64,000 bases of DNA from JADKIH01 sp964595205 (GCA_964595205.1 CAZQOQ010000037.1:62001-126000), one strand, 5' to 3'. Shown: positions 8,214 through 16,877, counted from the first letter of the stretch. Translations and numbers: made by a program. The notes: generated by a model not told the origin, from the letters alone.

Positions 8214-9513
8214 AAATAATTGTCTTCGTTATTTTACGAATCTCAGTCTGATATTCGTCTTTTTCCTGTTTACGTCTTTTGAGCCGGATCCGATTCATCC
8301 AAATGGTTTAATGACGGTGGTTATAGACGCCGGACATGGCGGGCACGATTCAGGCTGCCTGGGTAAAAAGGCAAAGGAGAAGGACATTGCTCTTGGAATA
8401 TCATTAAAACTCGGCAAATATATTGAAGATCATTTTACAGATGTTAAGGTCATTTATACGCGTAAGACTGATCAGTTTGTTGAATTGTATGAACGGGCTG
8501 AAATAGCCAATAACGCAAAAGCCGATCTTTTTATTTGCATTCACTGTAATTCAGCATGTTATTTTGACAAGAAGAAAAAAAAGGAAATGTGTAATTCCGA
8601 GATATCCGGAGTTGAAAGCTGGGTGATGGGATTGAATAAGACTGAAGCAAACCTCGAAGTCGCCAAACGGGAGAACGAGGTTATCCTTCTTGAGAAAGAT
8701 TATACCAAACAATACGGTGGCTTCGATCCCAACAGTCCCGAAGCGAATATTCTCTTCTCGTTGTATCAGAATTCTTACCTCGATCAGAGCTTGCGCATCG
8801 CCTCACTCGTGCAGCAGGAGATGAAGGTAATTGGCCGCCCGGGCAGAGGAGTAAAGCAGGCAGGGTTTATCGTTCTCTTCAAAACATCAATGCCCAGCAT
8901 TCTGATCGAAACAGGTTTTTTATCCAATGCAGCAGAGGAAAAATACCTCGCATCTCCCAAAGGGCAGGACCAGATGGCACGGTCGATCTTTAATGCATTC
9001 AAATCATATAAAGGTTCTGCACAACCGCTGAAGAACGAGCAGTTTCAGGAGGTGCCCATTGACAGTCCGCCTGCTTCGAAAGAACCAGAAGAGAAAAAGT
9101 TCGGGACATTGATTAACCTCGGCGATTCAGGAGCACCGGCAAATTCTCAGCATGAAACCAGTGGGTCATCAAAGGACACACTGAAGAGCAACGTCAAAAC
9201 GCCTGATAAAAAACCAGCAGATGAACAAAGTGTTTCATCGGCCGATAAGGTATTGTGGAGTGTTCAGTTTTATACCTCTCCGAAACCATTGCCTGATAAT
9301 CATAAGGTCTACAAGGAATTTAATGACGTGAAAGAATATTTCGAAAATGGAATTTATAAGTATTCGGTGGGACAATTATCAGAACGTTCAGAGGCAATTA
9401 AATTGCAGAGTAAACTCAGGCTGCAGGGTTATAAAGATGCTTTCGTTATTGCATTCTTAAACGACAGGAAGATCAGTATTAAAGAGGCCACTGAGAAATC
9501 CAACAAAAAATAA
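8197..9513 (+). CDS. N-acetylmuramoyl-L-alanine amidase with SPOR-like tail
   Basis: About 438 residues from the ATG at 8197, which starts a compact signal peptide or anchor (residues 1-27); an earlier in-frame ATG at 8128 gives no family-like sequence. The Amidase_3 domain has VVIDAGHGGHDSG (Zn ligand His47), KEKDIAL (Glu61), CIHCNSA (His116) and ILIETGFLSN (catalytic Glu238). It cleaves the amide bond between MurNAc and the stem peptide, usually in daughter-cell separation. A disordered Ser/Pro/Lys linker leads to a C-terminal SPOR-like domain (about residues 350-430, VLWSVQFYTSPKPLP to GYKDAFVIAF) that should bind denuded septal glycan. It is followed by an MCE gene, an arrangement I recall as common in Bacteroidota. 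Confidence 0.93.
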   Translation: MPKLSKNNCLRYFTNLSLIFVFFLFTSFEPDPIHPNGLMTVVIDAGHGGHDSGCLGKKAKEKDIALGISLKLGKYIEDHFTDVKVIYTRKTDQFVELYERAEIANNAKADLFICIHCNSACYFDKKKKKEMCNSEISGVESWVMGLNKTEANLEVAKRENEVILLEKDYTKQYGGFDPNSPEANILFSLYQNSYLDQSLRIASLVQQEMKVIGRPGRGVKQAGFIVLFKTSMPSILIETGFLSNAAEEKYLASPKGQDQMARSIFNAFKSYKGSAQPLKNEQFQEVPIDSPPASKEPEEKKFGTLINLGDSGAPANSQHETSGSSKDTLKSNVKTPDKKPADEQSVSSADKVLWSVQFYTSPKPLPDNHKVYKEFNDVKEYFENGIYKYSVGQLSERSEAIKLQSKLRLQGYKDAFVIAFLNDRKISIKEATEKSNKK

Positions 9514-9590
9514 TACTTTTGGATCGAAATGACAGTATTTAACAAAATCAGGTTGGCGTTTGATGAACAACGATCAACGCGCAACGAAAT

Positions 9591-10547
9591 ATGAGACTTT
9601 CCAAAGAAGCAAAACTGGGATTGATTGTAACCTCCGGCATAGCATTGTTATTCTGGGGCGTGAATTTTTTAAAGGGAAAAGATTTTTTTTCTAACGATAA
9701 ACTTGTGTACGCCGTATACGACCAGGTGGAGGGATTAACTGCTTCAAATCCTGTTATGGTTAACGGTATGAAGGTAGGACTGATCAGGGACCTTGTAATG
9801 CTTGACGATCGTTCGGGAAAGATCCTGGTAAGCATGCACATAAACAATAAGGCGCATATCCCTGCCGGATCAACAGCGCAGATATTCAGCGTGGATATTC
9901 TCGGTTCAAAGGGGATACGGATTATTCTCAGCGATCAGCAAAAGGAACTACAGGACGGCGATACACTGCTTTCTTCTATCCAGAAAAGCCTGCCGGATGA
10001 AGTGAATGCTCAGGTGGGACCCATCAAGGCTAAGGCTGAGAGCCTGCTTTCGTCGATGGATTCTGTTTTAATAATTGTACGCGATGTCTTCAATGATAAG
10101 ACCAAGAACAATCTTAAGAAATCGTTTGAAAGTATTTCCAATTCTCTCGCATCTATTCAGAATATTGCAGGAACGCTGGACACTGCCATTTCAGGAGATG
10201 AACGCCTGAAATCGATCTTCGACAATCTCGAATCGATAAGCACGAATCTGAAGAATAATAATGACAGAATTACCCAGATGATCAATAATTTTTCAGCTAT
10301 TTCCGATACGATTGCCCGTTCCAACATTTCTCAGACGCTGGAAAATACGAAGAAGACACTTGAGGAGACAGCCGGAATCATGGAGCGTGTGAATAAGGGA
10401 GAAGGAACGATGGGACAACTGATGAAAAACGACAGTCTTTATAAAAATCTTAATTCGAGCGCAAAGAACCTGGATCTGTTGCTATCTGACTTCAGGATGA
10501 ATCCCGGAAGGTATCTGAAGTTTTCGGTAATTTCTTTCGGGAAATGA
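9591..10547 (+). CDS. mlaD: MlaD/MCE-family lipid transport protein
   Basis: A 318-residue protein with one N-terminal membrane helix (about residues 9-25) and a single MCE domain (about 36-115). The domain has LVYAVYDQVEGLTASNPVMV, GMKVGLIRDL and the strand SVDILGSKGIRIIL. A long coiled-coil tail follows (about 135-290) with repeated Asn-rich heptads such as NSLASIQNIAGTL. MCE proteins of the Mla type form hexameric rings in the periplasm that carry phospholipid between membranes. No MlaE permease or MlaF ATPase is adjacent, so those must be encoded elsewhere. It lies 77 bases after the amidase and is probably co-transcribed with it. Confidence 0.9.
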   Translation: MRLSKEAKLGLIVTSGIALLFWGVNFLKGKDFFSNDKLVYAVYDQVEGLTASNPVMVNGMKVGLIRDLVMLDDRSGKILVSMHINNKAHIPAGSTAQIFSVDILGSKGIRIILSDQQKELQDGDTLLSSIQKSLPDEVNAQVGPIKAKAESLLSSMDSVLIIVRDVFNDKTKNNLKKSFESISNSLASIQNIAGTLDTAISGDERLKSIFDNLESISTNLKNNNDRITQMINNFSAISDTIARSNISQTLENTKKTLEETAGIMERVNKGEGTMGQLMKNDSLYKNLNSSAKNLDLLLSDFRMNPGRYLKFSVISFGK

Positions 10548-10649
10548 AAAATGAACCGGTGCATATTTCATAATGGTGTTGTTTCCTTAATCGAATCATC
10601 CACAGACTGACGTATTAATTACTGAATTATAATTCCTGCTACAATAAAG

Positions 10650-11954
10650 ATGCTATCACAAATAATTTTTTTTCTTGTCCTGGTTTTTTCGATTGTACTC
10701 TTTACGAAGAACGTAAGGAAGGTGATCAGGAATATCAGGCTGGGTAGGGAAATTAACAGAAGCGACAGGAAGAAAGAGCGGTGGATGACGATGATCCGCG
10801 TCGCTTTGGGACAGTCGAAGATGGTTAATCGCCCGGTGGCCGGCATACTGCACATCTTTGTATATGCAGGATTTGTCATCATCAATATTGAGGTACTTGA
10901 AATTCTCATCGACGGAGTTGCAGGCACGCACAGGATTTTTTCTTTTGGAGGAGCGTTATATGATTTTCTGATCGGAAGCTTTGAGATTCTGGCTTTGCTG
11001 GTATGGGTCTCCTGCGCTGTATTTTTGATAAGAAGAAATATCATAAAGGTACGGCGATTGAATATGAGAGAGCTCACCAGCTGGCCGCGTTCGGATGCGA
11101 ACATCATCCTCGTCACCGAAATATTACTGATGACAGCATTTCTCACCATGAATGCTGCGGATTCTGTTTTACAAGGCAGGAATTACGGACATTACGTAAG
11201 TGCAGGTTCGTTTCCGGTGAGTGCTTTTATGGTAAGCATGTTTTCTTCATTTTCTTCTGAATCGCTGGTGATGATCGAGCGTATTTGCTGGTGGTTTCAC
11301 ATTATCGGAATACTGGCATTTTTAAATTACATTCCATATTCAAAGCATTTTCATATTCTGCTTGCCTTTCCGAATACCTGGTATTCGAATCTTGAGAAGA
11401 AGGGGAAGTTCAACGAAATGGAGAATGTTTCGAGAGAGGTGCAGCTCATGCTCGATCCGAATGCACAGGTGGCTCCGCAGAAAGAAGGAGAGCCTCAGCG
11501 ATTCGGTGCGAGAGATGTTTCTGATCTCACATGGAAGCAACTGATGGATGCGTATTCGTGCACGGAATGCGGACGATGCACTGCGGAGTGTCCCGCCAAC
11601 CAGACAGGAAAGTTATTATCACCACGGAAGATTATGATGGATACGCGAGACCGGCTGGAAGAAGTTGGAAGGGGAATAGACAGGAATGGCCGTGACTTCA
11701 AAGATGACAAGTCGTTGCTGAGTTACATACAGGAAGAGGAAATCTGGGCATGCACGAGTTGCAATGCCTGTGTTCAGGCTTGTCCGGTTAATATCGACCC
11801 GTTGAGTATTATTCTGGATGTGAGAAGATATCTCGTGATGGAGGAAAGCAAGGTTCCTTCCGAGCTTGCTACAATGTTTAACAAGATAGAAAATAACGGA
11901 GCGCCGTGGCAGTTTGCACAGGCTGACCGTCTCAACTGGCGTGATGGTAATTAG
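10650..11954 (+). CDS. Membrane (Fe-S)-binding protein, heterodisulfide reductase / NarI-like
   Basis: A 434-residue protein with a membrane N-terminal half (helices near 3-20, 63-88, 107-127, 150-170 and 213-240) and a cytoplasmic ferredoxin-like C-terminal half. Two 4Fe-4S motifs are visible: C304-x2-C-x2-C-x3-C (CTECGRCTAECP) and C368-x2-C-x2-C-x3-C (CTSCNACVQACP). His68, His217, His233 and His235 inside the membrane part could bind heme, as in NarI/HdrE-type subunits. It probably passes electrons between the quinone pool and a soluble partner; the next gene encodes a CCG-domain protein that completes an HdrDE-like pair. Substrate unknown. Confidence 0.88.
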   Translation: MLSQIIFFLVLVFSIVLFTKNVRKVIRNIRLGREINRSDRKKERWMTMIRVALGQSKMVNRPVAGILHIFVYAGFVIINIEVLEILIDGVAGTHRIFSFGGALYDFLIGSFEILALLVWVSCAVFLIRRNIIKVRRLNMRELTSWPRSDANIILVTEILLMTAFLTMNAADSVLQGRNYGHYVSAGSFPVSAFMVSMFSSFSSESLVMIERICWWFHIIGILAFLNYIPYSKHFHILLAFPNTWYSNLEKKGKFNEMENVSREVQLMLDPNAQVAPQKEGEPQRFGARDVSDLTWKQLMDAYSCTECGRCTAECPANQTGKLLSPRKIMMDTRDRLEEVGRGIDRNGRDFKDDKSLLSYIQEEEIWACTSCNACVQACPVNIDPLSIILDVRRYLVMEESKVPSELATMFNKIENNGAPWQFAQADRLNWRDGN

Positions 11955-12047
11955 TTAATGGTAATAAGCATTTAAATTGAAACATATATCGTTCTTGACA
12001 CTCCGTAAAATCCATATTTCCGTGTTGAAATTAATAACCGGCACCAG

Positions 12048-12827
12048 ATGAAAATAGAAACACTCGCCGACTATGCCTCACGCAATGAAACGCCCGATGT
12101 GCTCTTTTGGGTGGGTTGCGCCGGCAGCTTTGATGAACGTGCGCAGAAGATCACGCGTGCCGTTGCAAAGATACTCAGTCACTGCAATGTGAAATTCGCT
12201 GTGCTTGGCACGGAAGAGAGTTGTAACGGTGATCCTGCAAAACGCGCCGGAAATGAATTTCTCTTTCAGATGCAGGCAAGGATGAACATCCAGGTGTTGA
12301 ATGGCTATGGTGTGAAGAAGATTGTAACAGCTTGTCCGCATTGTTTTAACACCTTGAAGAACGAGTATCCGGATCTGGGCGGACATTATGAGGTCATTCA
12401 TCATTCACAGATGATACAATCGTTGTTCGATGAGGGAAAACTGAAAGTAAACGGCGGTGTATTTAAGGGGAAGAAAATTACATTTCACGATCCGTGTTAC
12501 CTCGGCCGCGGGAATGATGTTTACGAGGCCCCGAGAGAAGTAATTTCTAAACTTGACAGTGCATTTTATGAGATGAAACGTTCGAGGCAAAAGGGATTCT
12601 GTTGCGGAGCGGGCGGCGCCCAGATGTTTAAAGAACCTGAGAACGGGAAAAAGGATGTGAATGTGGAGCGTGCTGAAGAGGCATTGGAGAATAAGCCGGA
12701 TTACATTGCTGTAGCCTGTCCGTTTTGCATGACCATGATGACTGACGGGGTAAAGAACTTCAACAAAGAAGATGAGGTGAAGGTGCTTGATATTGCAGAG
12801 CTAATCGCACAGGCTGGAGAACTCTGA
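12048..12827 (+). CDS. CCG-domain (Fe-S) protein, heterodisulfide reductase subunit-like
   Basis: A 259-residue soluble protein with two cysteine-rich CCG domains of the HdrB/GlpC/GlcF type. The first has WVGCAGS (Cys24) ... EESCNGDPAKR ... TACPHCFNTL. The second has FHDPCYLGR ... GFCCGAGGAQMF ... VACPFCMTMM. Such domains hold a non-cubane 4Fe-4S cluster or zinc and handle disulfides or two-electron chemistry. With the preceding membrane Fe-S protein it looks like a two-gene redox complex, separated by 93 bases. It could also serve as the electron-transfer subunit for the GlcD-like oxidase at 16874, but that is not shown by operon structure. Confidence 0.88.
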   Translation: MKIETLADYASRNETPDVLFWVGCAGSFDERAQKITRAVAKILSHCNVKFAVLGTEESCNGDPAKRAGNEFLFQMQARMNIQVLNGYGVKKIVTACPHCFNTLKNEYPDLGGHYEVIHHSQMIQSLFDEGKLKVNGGVFKGKKITFHDPCYLGRGNDVYEAPREVISKLDSAFYEMKRSRQKGFCCGAGGAQMFKEPENGKKDVNVERAEEALENKPDYIAVACPFCMTMMTDGVKNFNKEDEVKVLDIAELIAQAGEL

Positions 12828-13063
12828 AATTATTTTCCTGTTTCAAATGTCTCTGCTTCCTGAATCATATCGCCCTTGGACTACCTCAGGAACCGAATGG
12901 GCGAGAATTATTCGATGAGAAAATTTTATCCCGTAAGCGCTTAGATAGAAAATTAGAATTGCATAAGGGACAAAATTTTCTCATGGATGTTGCCAGTTAC
13001 AGGCGGTCCCTTAGAACAATGTCATTAAGTTAAAAACAAAAATTCATACTATATAAATGCATT

Positions 13064-13115
13064 TAGAAATGACAGTTTGAAGTGATAGGTAGAAGTGACC
13101 ATTAGAAGTGACAGG
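13064..13115. repeat. Four tandem copies of a 13-bp unit
   Basis: TAGAAATGACAGT, TTGAAGTGATAGG, TAGAAGTGACCAT and TAGAAGTGACAGG follow one another without a gap. The consensus is TAGAAGTGACAGG, with one to four differences per copy. It lies inside the 13017-13230 inverted-repeat element. Confidence 0.75.
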
Positions 13116-13133
13116 CCCTTTAGGGCCGTACTT

Positions 13134-13187
13134 ATTCGTGTATTCGTGGCAATTTTAAAAATATTTGATTGCCACGAATGCACGAAT
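13134..13187. repeat. 20-bp inverted repeat of the ATTCGTG/GCCACGAAT family
   Basis: ATTCGTGTATTCGTGGCAAT at 13134-13153 pairs with ATTGCCACGAATGCACGAAT at 13168-13187, with one mismatch and a 14-base A/T loop. It would form a strong hairpin in RNA and could act as a terminator for either flanking convergent operon. From memory, this sequence type recurs between genes in many Bacteroidota genomes. Confidence 0.75.
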
Positions 13188-13341
13188 TTTTGAAAAATAA
13201 CTTTTTATAATTCTTAACTTAATGACATTGCCCTGAGCAAAGTCGAAGGGCGAATATTCAATAAACAACCTTATTCAGGAATCAAAGCGGTTTCAAATTA
13301 TAAATAATAAAACGTTACAGATTGTTGTGCGAATAGAACGA

Positions 13342-14352
13342 TCATCTTCCGCATACTCTGAAATACAACGAAGTAAGCGCATCTCTTCCGGCCGATTTAA
13401 ACCTGCCTTTCTGAATCACGAGATCGTTGTTTGCATTCTTTTCAAGACAATACCTGAAAACAAAATCGGCATTTGGATCGGCCCAGCCGGCAACGGTTCC
13501 AAACCGGATGTCGTTCATGAATAATGTGTCATTTATTTTGTCGGCAGTATAATAGCCTTTCGAAAATCGTTTTAACAATTGAAGATCTTCGTCTTCATTC
13601 AGAGCAGAGATTAGATCTTCGTTCTTATACCGAAAATTCAAATCCATATTATTTGTCCGGTCAAAAACAGAATGATAGCCCACATAGAAGCCGCTGTCGT
13701 TTCCTGCAACCACATACCAGAGAAAATTATTGAGTGGGGCAGGAGTGGTGAAGTATTTATTATAATTTATTTTCTGGTTCGTCAGTTCCTTTTTGAAATC
13801 AGAATCGATCATGGCCTTGTTGAAAAAAGCATAAACGATATAAAGTGTGCTAATCAGGATTCCTCCATAGGCCCATCGGATGCGGGAATTTTTTCGTGGC
13901 CTGATAATAAGAAGAGCAATGGTGGAAACGAAGACTGAAATGGTATAAAAGGGATCGGCAACGAAGAGGACATTCATGGTAACGCGCAGGTGACTGAATG
14001 GTTCATACCAGCCGGTTCCGTAGCAGGTGAGTGCGTCGATGAAAAGGTGTATGAATATTCCCGAGGAGAACATCAGCAGCCAGTCTTTGTAATGCATATT
14101 TTTATTTGGATATCTCCGGGATAGAAAATATGCAAGCAAGGGGGAAAGGAGGAGTCCGAAAAGAATGGAATGAGTGAATCCTCTGTGAGCAAGCAGTGAA
14201 TGAGCCTGGCTCATCCAGAAAGAGGAAATTACGTCTATGTCAGGAATGTTGTTAGCCAGTGCCCCCCAGAACATGGCATGCTTGCCGATCTTTTTTCCGG
14301 CAATAACTTCGCCGACACAGGCTCCTAAAACTGTATGCGTTAGTGAATCCAC
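13342..14352 (-). CDS. YdjM-like (DUF457) membrane metal-dependent hydrolase
   Basis: A 336-residue membrane protein starting with GTG at 14352. The N-terminus MDSLTHTVLGACVGE, then NIPDIDVI and HRGFTHSILFG (His-rich loops with conserved Asp), and HLFIDALTCYGTGWYEPF match the DUF457/YdjM family, annotated as membrane-bound metal-dependent hydrolases. About four to five helices fill the first 180 residues. The C-terminal ~150 residues form a soluble, probably periplasmic domain with a FLWYVVAGNDSGFYVGYHS segment. In E. coli the homologue is part of the SOS regulon; nothing here shows that control. It is transcribed alone, divergent from slyD. Substrate unknown. Confidence 0.88.
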   Translation of the reverse strand: MDSLTHTVLGACVGEVIAGKKIGKHAMFWGALANNIPDIDVISSFWMSQAHSLLAHRGFTHSILFGLLLSPLLAYFLSRRYPNKNMHYKDWLLMFSSGIFIHLFIDALTCYGTGWYEPFSHLRVTMNVLFVADPFYTISVFVSTIALLIIRPRKNSRIRWAYGGILISTLYIVYAFFNKAMIDSDFKKELTNQKINYNKYFTTPAPLNNFLWYVVAGNDSGFYVGYHSVFDRTNNMDLNFRYKNEDLISALNEDEDLQLLKRFSKGYYTADKINDTLFMNDIRFGTVAGWADPNADFVFRYCLEKNANNDLVIQKGRFKSAGRDALTSLYFRVCGR

Positions 14353-14452
14353 AAGTGCTCGAAAAACTTGACGTAAGATAATGCAAAAAGTCAGGCGATT
14401 TTCGTTTCATAAACGATTCATCTTTCAGGTGATAATAAGCAGTAACTTTTTT

Positions 14453-14460
14453 TATCTTTA
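14453..14460 (+). promoter_or_regulatory. -7 type promoter box TATCTTTA upstream of slyD
   Basis: TATCTTTA (consensus TAnnTTTG with a final A) lies 15 bases before the slyD ATG at 14476 and would give a leader of about ten bases. No convincing -33 element was identified. Confidence 0.35.
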
Positions 14461-14475
14461 CCGAAAATTCAGAAC

Positions 14476-14967
14476 ATGCAGATTTCAAAAAACAAAGTCG
14501 TGACCGTTACTTATGATCTGCATTGCAACCTTCCGGGTGATGCAAAGCAACATGTGGAAACGGCAGACATAAAAAATCCTCTTAGTTTTATCTACGGAAC
14601 AGGAATGATGATTCCAGGTTTTGAAAAGGGGTTGGATGGAAAATCTAAAGGAGATAAATTCACTTTCAGTATTGATTCCGATGACGCTTACGGAAACAAA
14701 GAGGAAAACGCAGTTATCAAATTACCAATAGAAATTTTCAAGGTCGACGGAGTGCTCGATATGAATCTTTTACAGATCGGAAAGTTTCTCCCGCTTAATG
14801 ACAACGAAGGCAATGTCTTAAATGGAAAAGTGGTTGCATACGATACTGAAACAGTAACGATGGATTTTAATCACCCCCTGGCAGGACATAATCTGCATTT
14901 TACGGGTGAAGTTGTAGACGTTCGGGATGCCAGTGCGGAAGAGATTTCGCATGGGCACGTTCACTGA
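14476..14967 (+). CDS. slyD: FKBP-type peptidyl-prolyl isomerase SlyD
   Basis: A 163-residue cytoplasmic peptidyl-prolyl cis-trans isomerase and chaperone. The FKBP core is split: NKVVTVTYDLHC at the start and PLSFIYGTGMMIPGFEKGL (about 36-54) are FKBP, residues ~70-120 are the inserted IF chaperone domain, and LAGHNLHFTGEVVDV closes the FKBP fold. The metal-binding His-rich tail of E. coli SlyD is reduced to HGHVH, so nickel storage capacity is probably small. It is convergent with the DUF3127 gene, with a hairpin between the two. Confidence 0.94.
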   Translation: MQISKNKVVTVTYDLHCNLPGDAKQHVETADIKNPLSFIYGTGMMIPGFEKGLDGKSKGDKFTFSIDSDDAYGNKEENAVIKLPIEIFKVDGVLDMNLLQIGKFLPLNDNEGNVLNGKVVAYDTETVTMDFNHPLAGHNLHFTGEVVDVRDASAEEISHGHVH

Positions 14968-14969
14968 TC

Positions 14970-14989
14970 AATCAACCATTTCGTTGATT
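14970..14989. terminator. Hairpin between convergent slyD and DUF3127 gene
   Basis: AATCAAC at 14970-14976 pairs with GTTGATT at 14983-14989 around a six-base loop, three bases after the slyD stop and followed by CTTTGATT. It could serve as a terminator, though the U-run is weak. Confidence 0.4.
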
Positions 14990-15023
14990 CTTTGATTGAA
15001 AAATCAGTTAAGATTCAATGGCA

Positions 15024-15380
15024 TTAAAAAGGAAGGTCGTCCTTTTCCTGTCCCTGTCCGGAAGATACATATTGTTCCTGCGCCGGTTGTGCCGGAGACG
15101 ACATGGTATTGCGGTCAAGTTTCCAGGCTTCGAGTGTATTGAAGTATTTTACTTCGCCCTGAGGACTTGTCCATTCCCTGCCACGAATATTAAAATGAAC
15201 CACAACAGTATCACCAACCTGGATCGGATCTAAAAGCGAGCATCTGTCCTGTGTAAGCTGGAAACTAATCAATTGGGGATATTGTGAAGAACTTTCGGTG
15301 ATTACAAATTCTCTCTTGCGAAATTTTTCATTGACTACCTGTTCGTCTTTTTTTACTTTGAGTGTGCCCGTTAATTGCAT
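15024..15380 (-). CDS. DUF3127 OB-fold-like protein with SSB-like acidic tip
   Basis: A 118-residue protein of the DUF3127 family, which is common in Bacteroidota. Residues 1-95 have the pattern MQLTGTLKVKKDEQVV, FRKREFVI, YPQLISFQLTQDRCSLLD, GDTVVVHFNIRGREW and YFNTLEAWKLDR, consistent with a five-strand OB fold. After a Gln/Pro/Ser-rich flexible linker it ends KDDLPF. That terminus is like the C-terminal tip of single-stranded-DNA-binding protein (DDDIPF), the docking peptide for repair and replication proteins. This points to a single-stranded nucleic-acid-binding role, but that is inference. It is transcribed alone. Confidence 0.88.
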   Translation of the reverse strand: MQLTGTLKVKKDEQVVNEKFRKREFVITESSSQYPQLISFQLTQDRCSLLDPIQVGDTVVVHFNIRGREWTSPQGEVKYFNTLEAWKLDRNTMSSPAQPAQEQYVSSGQGQEKDDLPF

Positions 15381-15500
15381 GTTTTAAATTTTTTGTAAAA
15401 ATACATTTAATTATAGTAAAATGAACGCCTGTTTATACATTTTTCCATTTATTAAACCCATAAAACTTCGTTTGAAGTTTGTACTTTTACGCACATCAGC

Positions 15501-16877
15501 ATGAAAAACAGGTCGATTTTATTATTACTCTTTTCATTATCAGTCATTACTATAAATACCATGGCGCAACTAAAAGTTGTTTCGGGTTGGCGAAGTGATA
15601 TAAAAAATTCATTAAACAGCATTAATAAATCTAACAGCCTGAGCATCGATAAGGAAGGAAATTGTTATGTGCTTGGGACAACCTGGTACCCTGATTCTGC
15701 AAAAAATATTTTATTGGTGAAATATGATCCTGAAGGCAGGGAGATCTGGTCAAGGATTTATGATAACCCTTCGCACGACGATGATATTCCATTAGGCATG
15801 TGTCTGGACAACGAGAATAGCGTTTGGATTTGCGGAATGTCGAAGACGAGCAAGGACAATGCGGATTTTCTGTTAGTCGAATTTAATGCTGATGGTGTCC
15901 CGGTTGCCGAAAAACTTTATGATGGCAAGGATCACCTGTTCGATTGCGGCACTTCGGTGATTGCAGACAAACAGGGAAATATTTATGCGGCCGGGTATGA
16001 GACATCGCTCGACTCAGGTATCAATATGATCCTGATCAAATACAGACCGGATGGCAATATGGTGTGGAAAAGGAGTTATGCAACGAGACAGATGGATGTG
16101 GCCAACCAGGTCACTCTTGACGATTCGAGTAATGTTTATTTGTGCGGAACGAGCAACAACGGTCCTCATTCTGCAGATATTCTCATTCAGAAATACGATC
16201 CCGAAGGTCGCCGGAAATGGCAGCTGATCTATGACGGAGCCCTGGGCCAAAATGACGTAGCCCAGTTTATTTCGATGGATGATTCCATGTATGTGTATGT
16301 GTCGGGATTCGTCAATCACGTAAATAACCGGTCGGATATACCGGTCATAAAGATCAACAGGAACGGCCAGATATTAAAGGAGATTAATTATGACGGCCAT
16401 ATAGCCGATTGTGGTTCGGCCCATCTTGAAGTGGAGAGAAACAATATTTATGTTGTTGGCGAATGTGATGATTACAATATCGGCGTCAATTCTACATTCC
16501 TGATCAGTTACGACAAATCAGGCAGGCAAAGGAAATATGTAAAGGCTCCGGAGGACGTAAGGTTTACCAAATGTGCGGAGTCAGGAAATGATTTGTTTAT
16601 TTTTGGAACCAAGCTCTCCCATCCGGAGAGTACCTTGATGCCATTTATATCACAGTGTGAAGAAGATACCCTTCTCTGGACATTTGCCGATTCTACAACC
16701 TACGGACTTGCGCATATTACATATGTTGAATTGCGCGGCAACGATGTTTATTTTCTCGGTGATGATACCGGCGATGCAACCGGTACGATAAGCATTTTCA
16801 AATATTCAATGATAAAAGAGGAAAAAGAAGAAGATAAAAATGAAATAATGATTCCTCCGGTTAAAAAAAAGAAATGA
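15501..16877 (+). CDS. Secreted beta-propeller protein (SBBP-like repeats)
   Basis: A 458-residue exported protein with a signal peptide (residues 1-22, ending TMAQ). The body is a series of about seven repeats of the form D-x-x-G-N-x-Y-V-x-G-x-x/T...LVKYDPEGREIWSR. Examples are KEGNCYVLGTTWYPDS, NMILIKYRPDGNMVWKR and DILIQKYDPEGRRKWQL, which are characteristic of SBBP/YWTD-like propeller blades. The C-terminus is charged (PPVKKKK) with no Por secretion tail, so it is probably periplasmic or lipid-associated. Its stop overlaps the start of the FAD oxidase gene (ATGA), indicating co-transcription, although a functional link is unclear. Confidence 0.82.
   Translation: MKNRSILLLLFSLSVITINTMAQLKVVSGWRSDIKNSLNSINKSNSLSIDKEGNCYVLGTTWYPDSAKNILLVKYDPEGREIWSRIYDNPSHDDDIPLGMCLDNENSVWICGMSKTSKDNADFLLVEFNADGVPVAEKLYDGKDHLFDCGTSVIADKQGNIYAAGYETSLDSGINMILIKYRPDGNMVWKRSYATRQMDVANQVTLDDSSNVYLCGTSNNGPHSADILIQKYDPEGRRKWQLIYDGALGQNDVAQFISMDDSMYVYVSGFVNHVNNRSDIPVIKINRNGQILKEINYDGHIADCGSAHLEVERNNIYVVGECDDYNIGVNSTFLISYDKSGRQRKYVKAPEDVRFTKCAESGNDLFIFGTKLSHPESTLMPFISQCEEDTLLWTFADSTTYGLAHITYVELRGNDVYFLGDDTGDATGTISIFKYSMIKEEKEEDKNEIMIPPVKKKK

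Larger units (their letters stand above)
13017..13230. repeat. MITE-like element with 17-bp terminal inverted repeats
   Basis: CAATGTCATTAAGTTAA at 13017-13033 is perfectly matched by its reverse complement at 13214-13230. The 214-bp interior contains no gene but carries a tandem repeat and a second hairpin. No target-site duplication was recognised at the edges. Confidence 0.65.
12828..13341. other. Non-coding repeat-rich interval
   Basis: About 510 bases without a credible gene. It holds nested inverted repeats, a 13-bp tandem repeat and a short palindrome GGCCCTTTAGGGCC at 13114-13127. An imperfect outer inverted pair also exists: CGCCCTTGGACTACCTCAGG at 12871-12890 against the reverse complement of CCCTGAGCAAAGTCGAAGGG at 13231-13250. 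The interval separates a plus-strand redox operon from a convergent minus-strand gene. Confidence 0.7.
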
